DNA from: an uncultured Odoribacter sp.
GTDB lineage: Bacteria; Bacteroidota; Bacteroidia; Bacteroidales; Marinifilaceae
Assembly (NCBI GenBank): GCA_910588375.1
Contig: CAJUQA010000011.1
Coordinates: forward strand, 1-64,000
Reading direction: 5' to 3'
DNA length: 64,000 bases
Position 1 is the stretch's first letter, and the number at the start of each line of letters is the position of its first letter. The translations under genes were made by a program, and so were the position numbers. This document shows positions 1 through 8,823 of this stretch, one piece after another. The notes below the pieces were generated by a model, which made no database searches, was not told the origin of the DNA, and saw only the letters and a list, made by a program, of their open reading frames with translations.

Positions 1-37
1 GGAACAGAACCTAATATTCATCCCCTGAAAGCGGGTG

Positions 38-69
38 CAAAAATAAACCAACTATCCATTACATCCAAA
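38..69 (-). promoter_or_regulatory. Bacteroidetes-type promoter reading out of the left edge
   Basis: On the minus strand a TTTG box (66-69) is followed after 20 bases by TATTTTTG (38-45), matching the Bacteroidetes primary-sigma consensus TTTG-N19-21-TAnnTTTG. Transcription would start near base 31 and leave the window, so a minus-strand gene should begin just to the left. Between this promoter and the ATPase terminator (about 70-189) I see only AT-rich sequence with no gene. Confidence 0.6.
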
Positions 70-189
70 TATTTTTACCACTTTTTTTAAATAAATCATC
101 TACACTAATATCAAAAACCAAACTAAATGAATGGAAGACAGAAGCTTAAAAAGAAAGAAAAAATACAAAAAGGAAGAAGGGAAGATGAG

Positions 190-230
190 TAAAAAACAAG
201 TCGGTGGTAATTTATAGAATTACCACCGAC
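190..230 (-). terminator. Terminator of the V-ATPase operon
   Basis: A perfect 12-base-pair stem (200-211 with 219-230) and a 7-base loop, followed on the minus strand by a T-rich run (TTGTTTTTT). It lies 18 bases past the end of the K subunit gene. Confidence 0.9.
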
Positions 231-247
231 CCAATAAAAGAATATCT

Positions 248-694
248 TTAAATAGCTGTACTGATCATAAAGGTGGCAGCCACTGCTACGATAGCATATA
301 ATTCAGGGAATACTGCCAGAATCAATGTTTTACCGAAAACATCATAACCGGCACCGATACCGATAATACCGTTGGCACACACTTGTCCCTGACGTATGGC
401 AGAAAAGAGACATACGAATCCCAATCCCAGTCCTACACCTAAAACAGCAGCAGCTTGCAACCAGGTAATTTCAGGAGTCAAAACACCCTGCAACAGGAAG
501 AAGCCCAAGAAGCCATACAATCCCTGTGTACCGGGAAGGGCACACAATACCATATAATTACCAAATGCTTCATCATTTTTTTTCAATGCACCGATGGTGG
601 CGTTTCCTCCGATGGTCACACCATACGCACTACCTATTCCGGATAAACCCAGGATTAATCCTACTCCGATATAAGCTAAAATAATTGGTTCCAT
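248..694 (-). CDS. ntpK: A/V-type ATP synthase subunit K (membrane rotor ring)
   Basis: Proteolipid subunit of the membrane rotor; each copy carries the ion through the membrane sector. The 148 residues form four hydrophobic helices, a duplicated two-helix hairpin as in NtpK. The residues that bind Na+ in the Enterococcus hirae K ring (L61, T64, Q65, Y68, Q110, E139) all have counterparts with the same spacing: L53, T56, Q57 and Y60 in the LPGTQGLYGF motif, Q102 and E131. By family knowledge this points to Na+ as the coupling ion; the transported ion itself cannot be read from sequence. Last gene of the operon, 60 bases after subunit I and just before a strong terminator. Confidence 0.95.
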   Translation of the reverse strand: MEPIILAYIGVGLILGLSGIGSAYGVTIGGNATIGALKKNDEAFGNYMVLCALPGTQGLYGFLGFFLLQGVLTPEITWLQAAAVLGVGLGLGFVCLFSAIRQGQVCANGIIGIGAGYDVFGKTLILAVFPELYAIVAVAATFMISTAI

Positions 695-754
695 AATCTT
701 CTAATTTTAAATTGTTTTTAATTATTAATTTATTTTTCTGTTATTCTTTGATGA

Positions 755-2560
755 TTACGCTTCACTTTTCCGTCGCCGGAAGGGCTGATATTTCTTTCCT
801 CCCCCTTCAAATCCGGCATTTTTGTAAAATTCGACAAAGGTCAATCGCATGGGATGCACAAAAGAACCCAAACCTGCCATAAAAAGGTTCACACTATGTC
901 CGAAAACCAGTATTATCAACATGACTAACTGCTTTACTCCGGGAATATCTCCGCTCATATTGACCGCCAGGTCGTTAAATACCAATCCCAAGACCGCACT
1001 CGAAATGCCCAAGGCAAATAATCGAATGTAGGAAAGTGTATCTCCCAGCAAACCGGTCACCGTGTTATAGGAATCCCACAGACCGGCACCGATATTAATG
1101 AATACATTCCGTTTCAGGTTGTTCAACAAGAAGATGAACACACCTGCCCCCCCCCCAACAACATACATGGCCATCCGGGTATCGTATCCTTTCATGGAAA
1201 ACAAGTAACAGGCTCCCTCTCCCAAAATCAAGATCAGCCATCCTATCGTCGATAAGGCGGCCGGAAAGCCGTACTGTTTCCACTGATTTGCCACTTTGAG
1301 GAACATTCCGAAAATAATCTGTACGCCGCCGATTATCAATGCCAGATTGAATAATTGCTGGGAGTCCAGCATCAAGGAACGGAATTTGACTACCCAAGGT
1401 ACCTGTACTTCCAATAATTGTATACCAAAGAAGGTACCGCTGACGATTCCCATAACAACTGTCGCCGCCCCCAGCCACTGAGCCAGAGAAAATATCGGAC
1501 GGAGTGCCGGTTTCGCCTTGATTTTGTAGATGCTGATTCCTATCAGAAGAAGTAATCCGTATCCGGCATCCCCCAGACAGAATCCGAAAAACAAAACAAA
1601 GAAAGGTGCAAAAAACGGGGTGAGGTCTATCTCCCGATAGTTGGGCAGAGAATACAATTCACCGATAAATTCAAACAAGCGGGCGAATTTATTGTTTTTG
1701 AGCAGAATCGGAGGGTTATCCGTCAATTCCGGTTTTTCAAAACCATAGTATACACCCTTGTCCGAAAGCCATTTTTCCATATCCGGTCTGGTTTTTTCCG
1801 GTACCCAGCCTTCAATGGCAATCACTTTGTCATCCAGCAGTTTTTGCGTTGCATTTTCTATTTTCAGTTCGTCCGTATCTTCATACACTTGAAGACGGTA
1901 ATCCTGCAATGCTGTTATCGCCTGTCCGGCAACCTGATTGAGATAATGTCCCAGTTGTTCTTTTTCGGCATTCAGCTCTTCCGTTTTTTGCCGTATTTCC
2001 TCTGCTGTCAACTGAGGAAATACAACGGCATCCGCCTCCGGATGTTCGTCCGTTTCTTTCGGTGTGAAGGTGACGAAATATTTCTGTCCTTTTTCCTGGC
2101 TAATGACGAACGCATTGTATTTTTCTTCCCATTCCGGCATGTATTTCCGGTCGGGCACAGTGAAGAAACGCATGTCCCATCCCGCTTTTCCCAATTCTTC
2201 TATACGCTCTTTCGAAAATGTTCCCCAAGGTTCATACAGGGCGCCGTCTTTTTTCAGAGAAAGCAATTGCTGGTCTATCTGCTCCTGCCGCTTATAGCTG
2301 TTTTCCAAGCTCTGCAACAGTTCTGCCCCTTTTTCTTCCGGCATCTTCCCTTCTGTTTCCTGCTGCCGTTTTCCCAACAGGCGAATCATTTCTCCTATAC
2401 GTTTTATCAGTACCAGCTTTTGCTTCAACTGCTCGTCCTCTGCCGACTTTTTTTTATTTTCATGGATATGAACCACTCCCTTTTCCCGAAGTTCTCCGAG
2501 AAATGCCTGATAATCCTTGTGGAAGATCAGCAGGGATAATTTTTCCATTGGTACTATCAT
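755..2560 (-). CDS. ntpI: A/V-type ATP synthase subunit I (membrane stator)
   Basis: Subunit I (the a subunit) of the membrane sector, which supplies the ion half-channels beside the K ring and anchors the peripheral stalk. The 601-residue protein has a soluble, partly coiled-coil N-terminal half (about 1-300) and a membrane half with about seven to eight helices (310-575). The stretch around GDTLSYIRLFALGISS (about 508-523) contains the conserved membrane arginine expected opposite the rotor glutamate. It lies between D and K. The ATG at 2548 (MEKLSLL) is an alternative start four codons in. Confidence 0.95.
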   Translation of the reverse strand: MIVPMEKLSLLIFHKDYQAFLGELREKGVVHIHENKKKSAEDEQLKQKLVLIKRIGEMIRLLGKRQQETEGKMPEEKGAELLQSLENSYKRQEQIDQQLLSLKKDGALYEPWGTFSKERIEELGKAGWDMRFFTVPDRKYMPEWEEKYNAFVISQEKGQKYFVTFTPKETDEHPEADAVVFPQLTAEEIRQKTEELNAEKEQLGHYLNQVAGQAITALQDYRLQVYEDTDELKIENATQKLLDDKVIAIEGWVPEKTRPDMEKWLSDKGVYYGFEKPELTDNPPILLKNNKFARLFEFIGELYSLPNYREIDLTPFFAPFFVLFFGFCLGDAGYGLLLLIGISIYKIKAKPALRPIFSLAQWLGAATVVMGIVSGTFFGIQLLEVQVPWVVKFRSLMLDSQQLFNLALIIGGVQIIFGMFLKVANQWKQYGFPAALSTIGWLILILGEGACYLFSMKGYDTRMAMYVVGGGAGVFIFLLNNLKRNVFINIGAGLWDSYNTVTGLLGDTLSYIRLFALGISSAVLGLVFNDLAVNMSGDIPGVKQLVMLIILVFGHSVNLFMAGLGSFVHPMRLTFVEFYKNAGFEGGGKKYQPFRRRKSEA

Positions 2561-2603
2561 AATTTTTCTTTTTTCCGACGATCCGGAAAGTTTCCGTCGT
2601 CGA

Positions 2604-3197
2604 TTATTCTGTTTCCGCCTCTTTCCGGTTTTTTACAATTTTCTGAGCTGATTTGGAAAGGTTTTCCTCGTCTTCCAGGAACCGCTTGATTTTCCGGATT
2701 GCTTCCTGGAAACCGGGAATCTGTACTTTTTCGTACAGGTTCACTTTCTGGGTTGTTTTTTTCCGAGCCCGATCCAGCAGTTCCATTTTTCTCATGTAAA
2801 ATTCCCGTTCAATGGCGATATTCACCACCTCTTTCACATACTGTATCCCATCCAGGAACCAGGCCGGCGCATTGAAAAGACTGAAATCCCGGATTTCATA
2901 CTCTACGCTATCCAATACAGGCGTCCGTACTCCCGCAATCTTTTTTACCGACATGTTTACGTCTTTTACCGTCAGGATGTCCGGACGGTATTCATCATAA
3001 AGCTGGAGCATTTCATGAATGGAATGAAGTGTCTGTTCCAATTTGTCATCAAACTGGTCTGCCACTTCTTTCGCTTTTTTCACTTCGGAGCGCAAGGCCG
3101 ATTCTTTATTTTTTATGGTCGGCAAGGCCCTTACCCGCATTTTGAGCTGCTTGTCCAGATTCTGCAAAGAGGTTTTATTATATTGAAATTTTATCAT
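2604..3197 (-). CDS. ntpD: A/V-type ATP synthase subunit D (central shaft)
   Basis: Subunit D forms the rotating central stalk that joins the A3B3 head to the membrane ring. The 197 residues are almost wholly helical, with N- and C-terminal heptad-rich segments expected to pair as an antiparallel coiled coil, and a central region of about 90-140. Length is normal for the family (about 200-220). It follows subunit B by 3 bases, so the two are surely cotranscribed. No separate subunit F gene, the usual partner of D, is present beside it or elsewhere in this operon. Confidence 0.93.
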   Translation of the reverse strand: MIKFQYNKTSLQNLDKQLKMRVRALPTIKNKESALRSEVKKAKEVADQFDDKLEQTLHSIHEMLQLYDEYRPDILTVKDVNMSVKKIAGVRTPVLDSVEYEIRDFSLFNAPAWFLDGIQYVKEVVNIAIEREFYMRKMELLDRARKKTTQKVNLYEKVQIPGFQEAIRKIKRFLEDEENLSKSAQKIVKNRKEAETE

Positions 3198-3200
3198 ACG

Positions 3201-4523
3201 TCAATTTTTATACCCACCGAACTCTTCGACAATTTCCTGTTTGATACCCAATTCCGAAGTAGTGAAATATTTACGGAACAGAGCCCAGGCGGTATCCAAC
3301 ATCTGGGTAATACCGATATTCACATCTATGGCCAGCAGTTCGTTTGAATAATCTTTTGCAAATTCCAGTGTCCGTCTGTCATAGTCCGTCAAATCGAATC
3401 CGTTTTCAAGTTTCGTACGGGCATTGGCGGCATCCGCATACAAACGGATAGCAGCATTCATCACTTGCGGATGGTCTTTTCGGGTCTTTTTGCCGATTAC
3501 CAGTTGTTTCAAACGTGACAAGCTCCGGAAGGGGTCAACAATAACCTTACCGATTTCCGTATCTTTACGCAAGAACAACTGACCTTCTGTAATGTAACCG
3601 GTGTTATCCGGGATGGCATGGGTAATATCTCCTCCCGACAAGGTTGTCACCGCAATAATCGTAATGGAGCCTCCTTCGGGGAATTGTACCGCTTTTTCAT
3701 AGATTTTCGCCAAATCGGAATAAAGTGAACCGGGCATAGAGTCCTTGGAAGGTATCTGGTCCATACGATTGGACACAATACTCAGGGCATCGGCATACAG
3801 GGTCATATCCGTCAGCAATACCAATACTTTTTCATTCCGGTCCACTGCAAAATATTCTGCTGCCGTCAATGCCATATCAGGCACAAGCAAGCGTTCTACG
3901 GGAGGAGCTTCCGTTGTATTCACGAAACTGACAATGCGGTCAAGTACCCCGGCATTGTCAAACAGGTTTTTAAAATACAGGTAGTCATCGTTTGTCAGTC
4001 CCATTCCTCCCAGGATAATCCTGTCGGTCTGCGCACGCAGTGCCACATTCGCCATCACTTGGTTATAGGGTTGGTCGGGATCGGCAAAAAACGGTATTTT
4101 CTGACCGGATACCAGTGTGTTGTTGAGGTCGATGCCTGCAATTCCCGTCGCAATCAATTCCGACGGTTGCTTACGTCTGACGGGATTCACCGACGGTCCG
4201 CCAATTTCCCGTTCCTCTCCGTCCACCGCAGGGCCTCCGTCTATCGGGTCTCCAAACGCGTTGAAAAAACGTCCGCACAGGTCCTCCCCCACTTTCAGCG
4301 TAGGAGCTTTCCCTAAAAAGGTCACTTCGGCATTGGTCGGGATTCCTTCCGTACCGGAAAATACCTGCAAGGTAATGTCTTCTCCCCAGATTTTCACGAC
4401 CTGAGCCAAGCGTCCGTTCACTATGGCCAGCTCATCGTTCCCAACGCCCTGTGCTTTCAGTGAGCAGGTGGCTTTGGTTATCTGGGTAATTTTTGTATAT
4501 ACTTTTTGAAAAGCCGTATTCAT
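3201..4523 (-). CDS. ntpB: A/V-type ATP synthase subunit B (regulatory head subunit)
   Basis: Non-catalytic nucleotide-site subunit that alternates with A in the A3B3 head. The 440 residues show the usual order of N-terminal beta-barrel, central RecA-like domain and C-terminal helical bundle. As expected for B, the P-loop is degenerate: the IFADPDQPYNQ region stands where a Walker A GKT would be in A. Conserved blocks such as MDQIPSKDSMPGSLYSDLA and the arginine-finger region (RSLSRL) are present. Placed 9 bases after A and 3 bases before D. Confidence 0.97.
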   Translation of the reverse strand: MNTAFQKVYTKITQITKATCSLKAQGVGNDELAIVNGRLAQVVKIWGEDITLQVFSGTEGIPTNAEVTFLGKAPTLKVGEDLCGRFFNAFGDPIDGGPAVDGEEREIGGPSVNPVRRKQPSELIATGIAGIDLNNTLVSGQKIPFFADPDQPYNQVMANVALRAQTDRIILGGMGLTNDDYLYFKNLFDNAGVLDRIVSFVNTTEAPPVERLLVPDMALTAAEYFAVDRNEKVLVLLTDMTLYADALSIVSNRMDQIPSKDSMPGSLYSDLAKIYEKAVQFPEGGSITIIAVTTLSGGDITHAIPDNTGYITEGQLFLRKDTEIGKVIVDPFRSLSRLKQLVIGKKTRKDHPQVMNAAIRLYADAANARTKLENGFDLTDYDRRTLEFAKDYSNELLAIDVNIGITQMLDTAWALFRKYFTTSELGIKQEIVEEFGGYKN

Positions 4524-4532
4524 ACTTAATTT

Positions 4533-6293
4533 TTATTTGGATTTTCTTTCGTTTATGATTTCTTTCACTTCCGATTCGTATTTTTTAAACTGTTCGGACT
4601 GATATTCCGAGTAGTTCATCTGTTTAAAAGCATTAATCATCTTTTTGAAATAAGGATTCACTTCCTCAAATGAATCGAAATCAAAGTCGGAACGTACGAC
4701 GTCCAATACCATGCCCAGCATGTATTTCTGCCGTTCCATGGAAGTGGAACCGTCGATATTATCGAAAGCATCCTGTTGCAGGATTACAAAGTCTATCAGT
4801 TCCGATTTCCAGAAAATAATGTGATAATCCAATGGCACACCGTCATCTCCCAAGATGTCAATCTGTTCGGCGGTTTCGCGTCCTCTGACCAGCATGTTGC
4901 GGGCTTCGTTCACATCATCAATCCATTCCGGGGAAATGTTTTTCCGGGCATATTCCACAAATTCGGGATATTCCAGGTATTTGGAATAGGAATCGAGGGT
5001 ATCGATTGCCGGATAACGTTTAGAGTCTGCACGCGCCTGCGACAAGGCATAGAAACACCGTGCCACTTTTTTGGTGGATTCCGTCACCGGTTCTTTCAGG
5101 TTACCTCCGGCGGGAGATACCGTACCGATGAAGGTCACGGAACCGGTTTTCCCGTTGTTCAGATATACCATTCCGGCACGGGAGTAGAAGTTGGAAATGA
5201 TAGCCGACAGGTCCATCGGGAAAGCATCCTGTCCCGGCAGTTCCTCCATACGGTTGGACATTTCACGCAATGCCTGCGCCCACCGGGAGGTGGAGTCAGC
5301 CAACAACAAAACTTTCATTCCCATGGCGCGATAGTATTCCCCGATGGTCATTGCTGTATACACAGAGGCCTCACGGGCTGCTACCGGCATGTTGGAGGTA
5401 TTGGCGATAATCGTTGTACGCTCATACAGCGAGCGTCCCGAGCGGGGGTCCTGTAATTGCGGAAATTCGGTAAAAATTTCCACCACTTCATTGGCACGTT
5501 CCCCGCAGGCCGCCATAATAATGACATCGGCATCCGCAAAACGCGCCAAGGCATGTTGCAATACGGTTTTCCCCGTTCCGAAAGGTCCCGGAATAAATCC
5601 GGTTCCCCCTTCCAACATGGGATTCATGGTGTCAATGACCCGGACTCCCGTTTCCATCTGACGGAACGGACGGGGTTTATCGACATAATTCCGAACTGCC
5701 ACTTTTACCGGCCATTTCTGTACCATCGTCACGGGATATTCTTTTCCTTGTCCGTCTTTGAGAACGGCAATGGTATCACTGATTGTATATTCTCCTTCCG
5801 GTGCGACAGAAACAACGGTATATTCCCCCTGCATTTTGAACGGCACCATGATTTTGTGGTCCAGCCAGTTTTCTTTGACATTGCCTAACCAGTCTGCCGC
5901 TTTTACTTTGTCTCCGGGTTGGGCAAGGGGGGTAAAACTCCATTTTTTATCTTCTTCCAAGGGATTAGTATACTCTCCCCGCTTTAAAAATACCCCGGTC
6001 ATTTTATCCAGGTCATTCTGCAAGCCGTCAAAATTCTTTGACAACAAACCAGGTCCCAAGCTCACTTCAAGCATGTGAGCTTCAAATTCCACTGCCGTAC
6101 CGGGCTTTAAGCCGCGAGTACTTTCAAATACCTGCACATAAGCGATATCTCCAACCACTTTGATGACTTCGGCCATTAGTTTTTCGTTTCCCTGTTCAAT
6201 GAAACAAATTTCATTCTGGGAAACAGGCCCTTCCACTTTCACCAATACAAGGTTAGAAATAATACTATGAACTTTTCCTTGTGTTTTAGCCAT
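4533..6293 (-). CDS. ntpA: A/V-type ATP synthase subunit A (catalytic)
   Basis: Catalytic ATP-binding subunit. Walker A is GPFGTGKT at about residues 236-243, followed by the catalytic GER region (AACGERANE) and the LLADSTSRWAQALRE block. The A-type-specific non-homologous insert lies between the barrel and the P-loop (about 110-200). The 586-residue length fits the family. The gene sits between the DUF2764 gene and B, the position it holds in archaeal and bacterial A/V-ATPase operons. Confidence 0.98.
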   Translation of the reverse strand: MAKTQGKVHSIISNLVLVKVEGPVSQNEICFIEQGNEKLMAEVIKVVGDIAYVQVFESTRGLKPGTAVEFEAHMLEVSLGPGLLSKNFDGLQNDLDKMTGVFLKRGEYTNPLEEDKKWSFTPLAQPGDKVKAADWLGNVKENWLDHKIMVPFKMQGEYTVVSVAPEGEYTISDTIAVLKDGQGKEYPVTMVQKWPVKVAVRNYVDKPRPFRQMETGVRVIDTMNPMLEGGTGFIPGPFGTGKTVLQHALARFADADVIIMAACGERANEVVEIFTEFPQLQDPRSGRSLYERTTIIANTSNMPVAAREASVYTAMTIGEYYRAMGMKVLLLADSTSRWAQALREMSNRMEELPGQDAFPMDLSAIISNFYSRAGMVYLNNGKTGSVTFIGTVSPAGGNLKEPVTESTKKVARCFYALSQARADSKRYPAIDTLDSYSKYLEYPEFVEYARKNISPEWIDDVNEARNMLVRGRETAEQIDILGDDGVPLDYHIIFWKSELIDFVILQQDAFDNIDGSTSMERQKYMLGMVLDVVRSDFDFDSFEEVNPYFKKMINAFKQMNYSEYQSEQFKKYESEVKEIINERKSK

Positions 6294-6379
6294 AATATAA
6301 ATTTGAAAATCCGAAAGTTTGAAAATTTGAAAACGTCAGGGGATTCATTTCCGCATTTTCAAATCTCCCAATTATTTAT

Positions 6380-7195
6380 TTACTTAAATTGTTCGCCAAA
6401 CCGGAAACTTTCCCTGAATTTCCGGATCATTTCCATAAAGACTTTGCGTCCGCTCTCGGGGCTCATCTTGCTCCATCTTTCCACTATCAACAGTTTCAAC
6501 ATGAAGCTGATAACCCGTTCTATCGAGAAATATTCAAACAATACCGCCTCATCCAGAAAATCCCATATCAAGAGGTCGAGTCCCCGTTCACGCTCCACCA
6601 AATCTTCCGTTTCCATGAGTGCGATAAGTTTCTCCACATAGGCATATTCTCCGGAGAGCCCGAAATCTTTGGATGTGGATGTCCGCAAAGCTACTGCAAA
6701 ATCATTGTTTCCTATCACTTCCCGGCTTACATCCCGGCCGTATTTCCGGCTGTTCCATGCCGCCACGAAGTTCCGCAGGTTCATGGACAGTTCCGCATAT
6801 TGCCGCACCAGTTCGTTATCCGCTTGCAGCATGTAGTCATAGTACATCCAGCTCAGTACGTTTTCAGGGATGGTGTCGTATTCCAGATGTTCTTCCTTGA
6901 AATCCCCGATAAAGCGAGTGAGATAGGCAGGCAGGACACCGGACGGTTCCTGCACTTCTTCTTCAAGTTGCCGGAGTGGAAAAACGGAAGAGAGTCCGGA
7001 CAAGGCTTCCTGTTTGTTCAACAGGCGCAATACCTGCAGGTTGTCATTCGGCAGGAAGAAAAGATCCAGTAGTTTTTCGTCTTTTCCCCGGATATAGTTT
7101 TTTGCCTGTTCACGAAATTCCGCCACCGTCAGCGACAGTTTTCTGTCATCCCAGGCAATTTCAGGCAAACCGGCAATAAAAGCGATATAATTCAT
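6380..7195 (-). CDS. DUF2764 protein of the V-ATPase operon, candidate subunit C
   Basis: The 271-residue protein belongs to a family (DUF2764) that I know as encoded with Bacteroidetes-type V-ATPases. It has no signal peptide or membrane helix and looks mostly helical. It lies exactly where subunit C lies in other A/V operons, between E and A, and no other C gene is present. By eye two parts recall subunit C: an LRNFVAAWNSRKYGRD block (about 142-157), like the NLKTLLRAKxxGK repeat, and SFMLKLLIVERWSKMSPE near the C-terminus, like the terminal YLLxKExEIxNLRxIxxGKxxGLxxE motif. I infer a diverged socket subunit joining shaft and ring; this is an inference, not a family assignment. Confidence 0.85.
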   Translation of the reverse strand: MNYIAFIAGLPEIAWDDRKLSLTVAEFREQAKNYIRGKDEKLLDLFFLPNDNLQVLRLLNKQEALSGLSSVFPLRQLEEEVQEPSGVLPAYLTRFIGDFKEEHLEYDTIPENVLSWMYYDYMLQADNELVRQYAELSMNLRNFVAAWNSRKYGRDVSREVIGNNDFAVALRTSTSKDFGLSGEYAYVEKLIALMETEDLVERERGLDLLIWDFLDEAVLFEYFSIERVISFMLKLLIVERWSKMSPESGRKVFMEMIRKFRESFRFGEQFK

Positions 7196-7206
7196 GCTTA
7201 CAATTT

Positions 7207-7812
7207 TTAATTATAAAGCAGGGATTTTGTGAAATTCCGCATATATTGTCCGAAGAAGGCTTCAAACAATGCTTCGGAAAAGGCAATCTGGTAGCCGCCT
7301 TCTTTCGGCTGGATAACAAACCCCTCTTTCTGTTCCCCTACTTTTATTTCCAAACCTTTATCAAGCAATTCTTTGTACTTTGTCCCGATAAAAGCTTCGA
7401 ATTCCTTCTTGTCTTTTTCGGGTAAAAGTACTTCCAGATTCAGGTTACCGGCCGCCACATCCCATTTTTTTATGACGGATACCAGCAGTTCCTGAACAAA
7501 TTTTTTGTCGTCAAAAGCCGTTGCGGCCAATTTCCCAGCCACTTCCCCGGATATTAATCCAGTAATATCCTGTTTCAAGGCAGTCAAGGCCTGCCGGGCA
7601 CTCAAACTCATTTCCGATTCCGCTTTCTTTTTCAGGTTTTCAGCTTCCGCACGGGCTTTTTCTTCTATTTCTTTTGCTTTTGCTTCTGCCTCCGCCAATA
7701 TTTTTTCCGCTTCTTTCCGGGCTCCGGCAAGAATTTCTCCGGCTTCGGATTTCGCTTTGTCCACTCCTTCGGCATAAAGTTTCTGAGTCAGGATATCTAA
7801 TTTATTTTCCAT
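7207..7812 (-). CDS. ntpE: A/V-type ATP synthase subunit E (peripheral stalk)
   Basis: Peripheral-stalk subunit holding the A3B3 head to the stator. The protein begins with a long Ala/Glu/Lys-rich coiled coil (about 15-90) and ends with a globular domain that would cap subunit B. I chose the ATG at 7812 (MENKLDILTQK, 201 residues); the frame remains open to a GTG at 7842, which would add ten unlikely residues. First gene of the operon, so the promoter must lie in 7813-8060; a TACATTTTG sequence (7882-7890, minus strand) is the best but weak candidate. The partner subunit usually called G or H is not found. Confidence 0.9.
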   Translation of the reverse strand: MENKLDILTQKLYAEGVDKAKSEAGEILAGARKEAEKILAEAEAKAKEIEEKARAEAENLKKKAESEMSLSARQALTALKQDITGLISGEVAGKLAATAFDDKKFVQELLVSVIKKWDVAAGNLNLEVLLPEKDKKEFEAFIGTKYKELLDKGLEIKVGEQKEGFVIQPKEGGYQIAFSEALFEAFFGQYMRNFTKSLLYN

Positions 7813-8060
7813 AGTTGATAATATATTTAAGTGGATTCCCACATTTATTTATTTCCTCCGAAATGACTGCTATTGTACAGGCAAAATGTATGCCATTTTT
7901 TCTATTTTTCGAGGCTGAAAGTTACTATTTTTACACCGAACAACCAATAAAATATCGGTATTAAAACGATTTAAATTGAAATTTGTTATCCCTTATCCGG
8001 GTTTTTCTTTACAAATCCACCGACCCCGGATTGATATTTGAGGATAGGCATATTCTGTTT

Positions 8061-8090
8061 TTTGACTTTCGACTATTTATTGTATCTTCG
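8061..8090 (+). promoter_or_regulatory. Promoter of the exbB-exbD cluster
   Basis: TTTG (8061-8064), 18 bases, then TATCTTCG (8083-8090), close to the Bacteroidetes consensus. It lies downstream of an in-frame ATG at 8038, which supports the ATG at 8134 as the true exbB start. Confidence 0.5.
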
Positions 8091-8133
8091 CGCACCGGAA
8101 AATCTGATTTCCGGCACTATATTCCAGCAAGAT

Positions 8134-8808
8134 ATGAACACGATTTTTTTTATAAGCGCCATTTTGCCGCAAACCGCCAGTCAAAGTATAAGCCTATGGG
8201 ATATGATTCTGAAAGGAGGCTGGCTGATGATTCCGATTTTCATCCTTTCGGTGGTCGGCATTTATATTATCTGCGAACGTTTTGCCGCGATTCGCAAAGC
8301 AGGAAAAACAGACCGCAAGCTGACAAGCAACGTCATGTCGGCAATCAACCGGGGTAATAAGACCGGGGCTTTGCAGGAATGCGCCGCTCAAAACACACCC
8401 CTTTCCCGCATGTTGCAAAAAGGCATTCTGTTATACCATATTCCGGCTCACGATTTACGGACCAGCATGGAAAATACAGCCACGCTCGAAATTGCGGAAT
8501 TGGAAAAAGGGCTTCCGACTCTGGCCACCGTTTCCGGCCTGGCTCCCATGATCGGTTTCTTAGGTACTGTAGTGGGTATGGTGCAGGCTTTTTACGATAT
8601 GTCTTTGGCTGGCAACAATATCAATATCACGCTGCTTTCCCGGGGAATATACACGGCAATGATTACCACCGTGGCAGGTCTGATTGTGGGTATTCTGGCC
8701 TATTTCGCTTATAATTTTTTAGTGACCCGCATCAACTCCCTTGCCAACGAGATGGAGAATGCCTGTACCGAATTTATCGATTCCCTGTACGAACGTACAC
8801 AAAAATAA
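8134..8808 (+). CDS. exbB: ExbB/TolQ/MotA-family ion channel protein
   Basis: Inner-membrane subunit of an ion-driven motor of the ExbB/TolQ/MotA superfamily. From the ATG at 8134 it has 224 residues: one N-terminal membrane helix (WDMILKGGWLMIPIFILSV), a cytoplasmic stretch, then the conserved pair of helices beginning ATVSGLAPMIGFLGTVVGMV and ending ITTVAGLIVGILAYFAYNF, the MotA_ExbB domain. Upstream in-frame codons back to 8038 lie above the promoter and are not counted. Followed 15 bases later by exbD. No TonB gene follows, so its partner is unknown. Confidence 0.9.
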   Translation: MNTIFFISAILPQTASQSISLWDMILKGGWLMIPIFILSVVGIYIICERFAAIRKAGKTDRKLTSNVMSAINRGNKTGALQECAAQNTPLSRMLQKGILLYHIPAHDLRTSMENTATLEIAELEKGLPTLATVSGLAPMIGFLGTVVGMVQAFYDMSLAGNNINITLLSRGIYTAMITTVAGLIVGILAYFAYNFLVTRINSLANEMENACTEFIDSLYERTQK

Positions 8809-8823
8809 GCTAACCGGATTGTT

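Noticed and set aside
6389..7072. A 227-codon open frame opposite the DUF2764 gene, and similar long antisense frames inside the ATPase genes
   Set aside because: Composition is His/Phe/Pro-rich and mirrors the coding strand; the minus-strand frames encode recognised or well-formed proteins.
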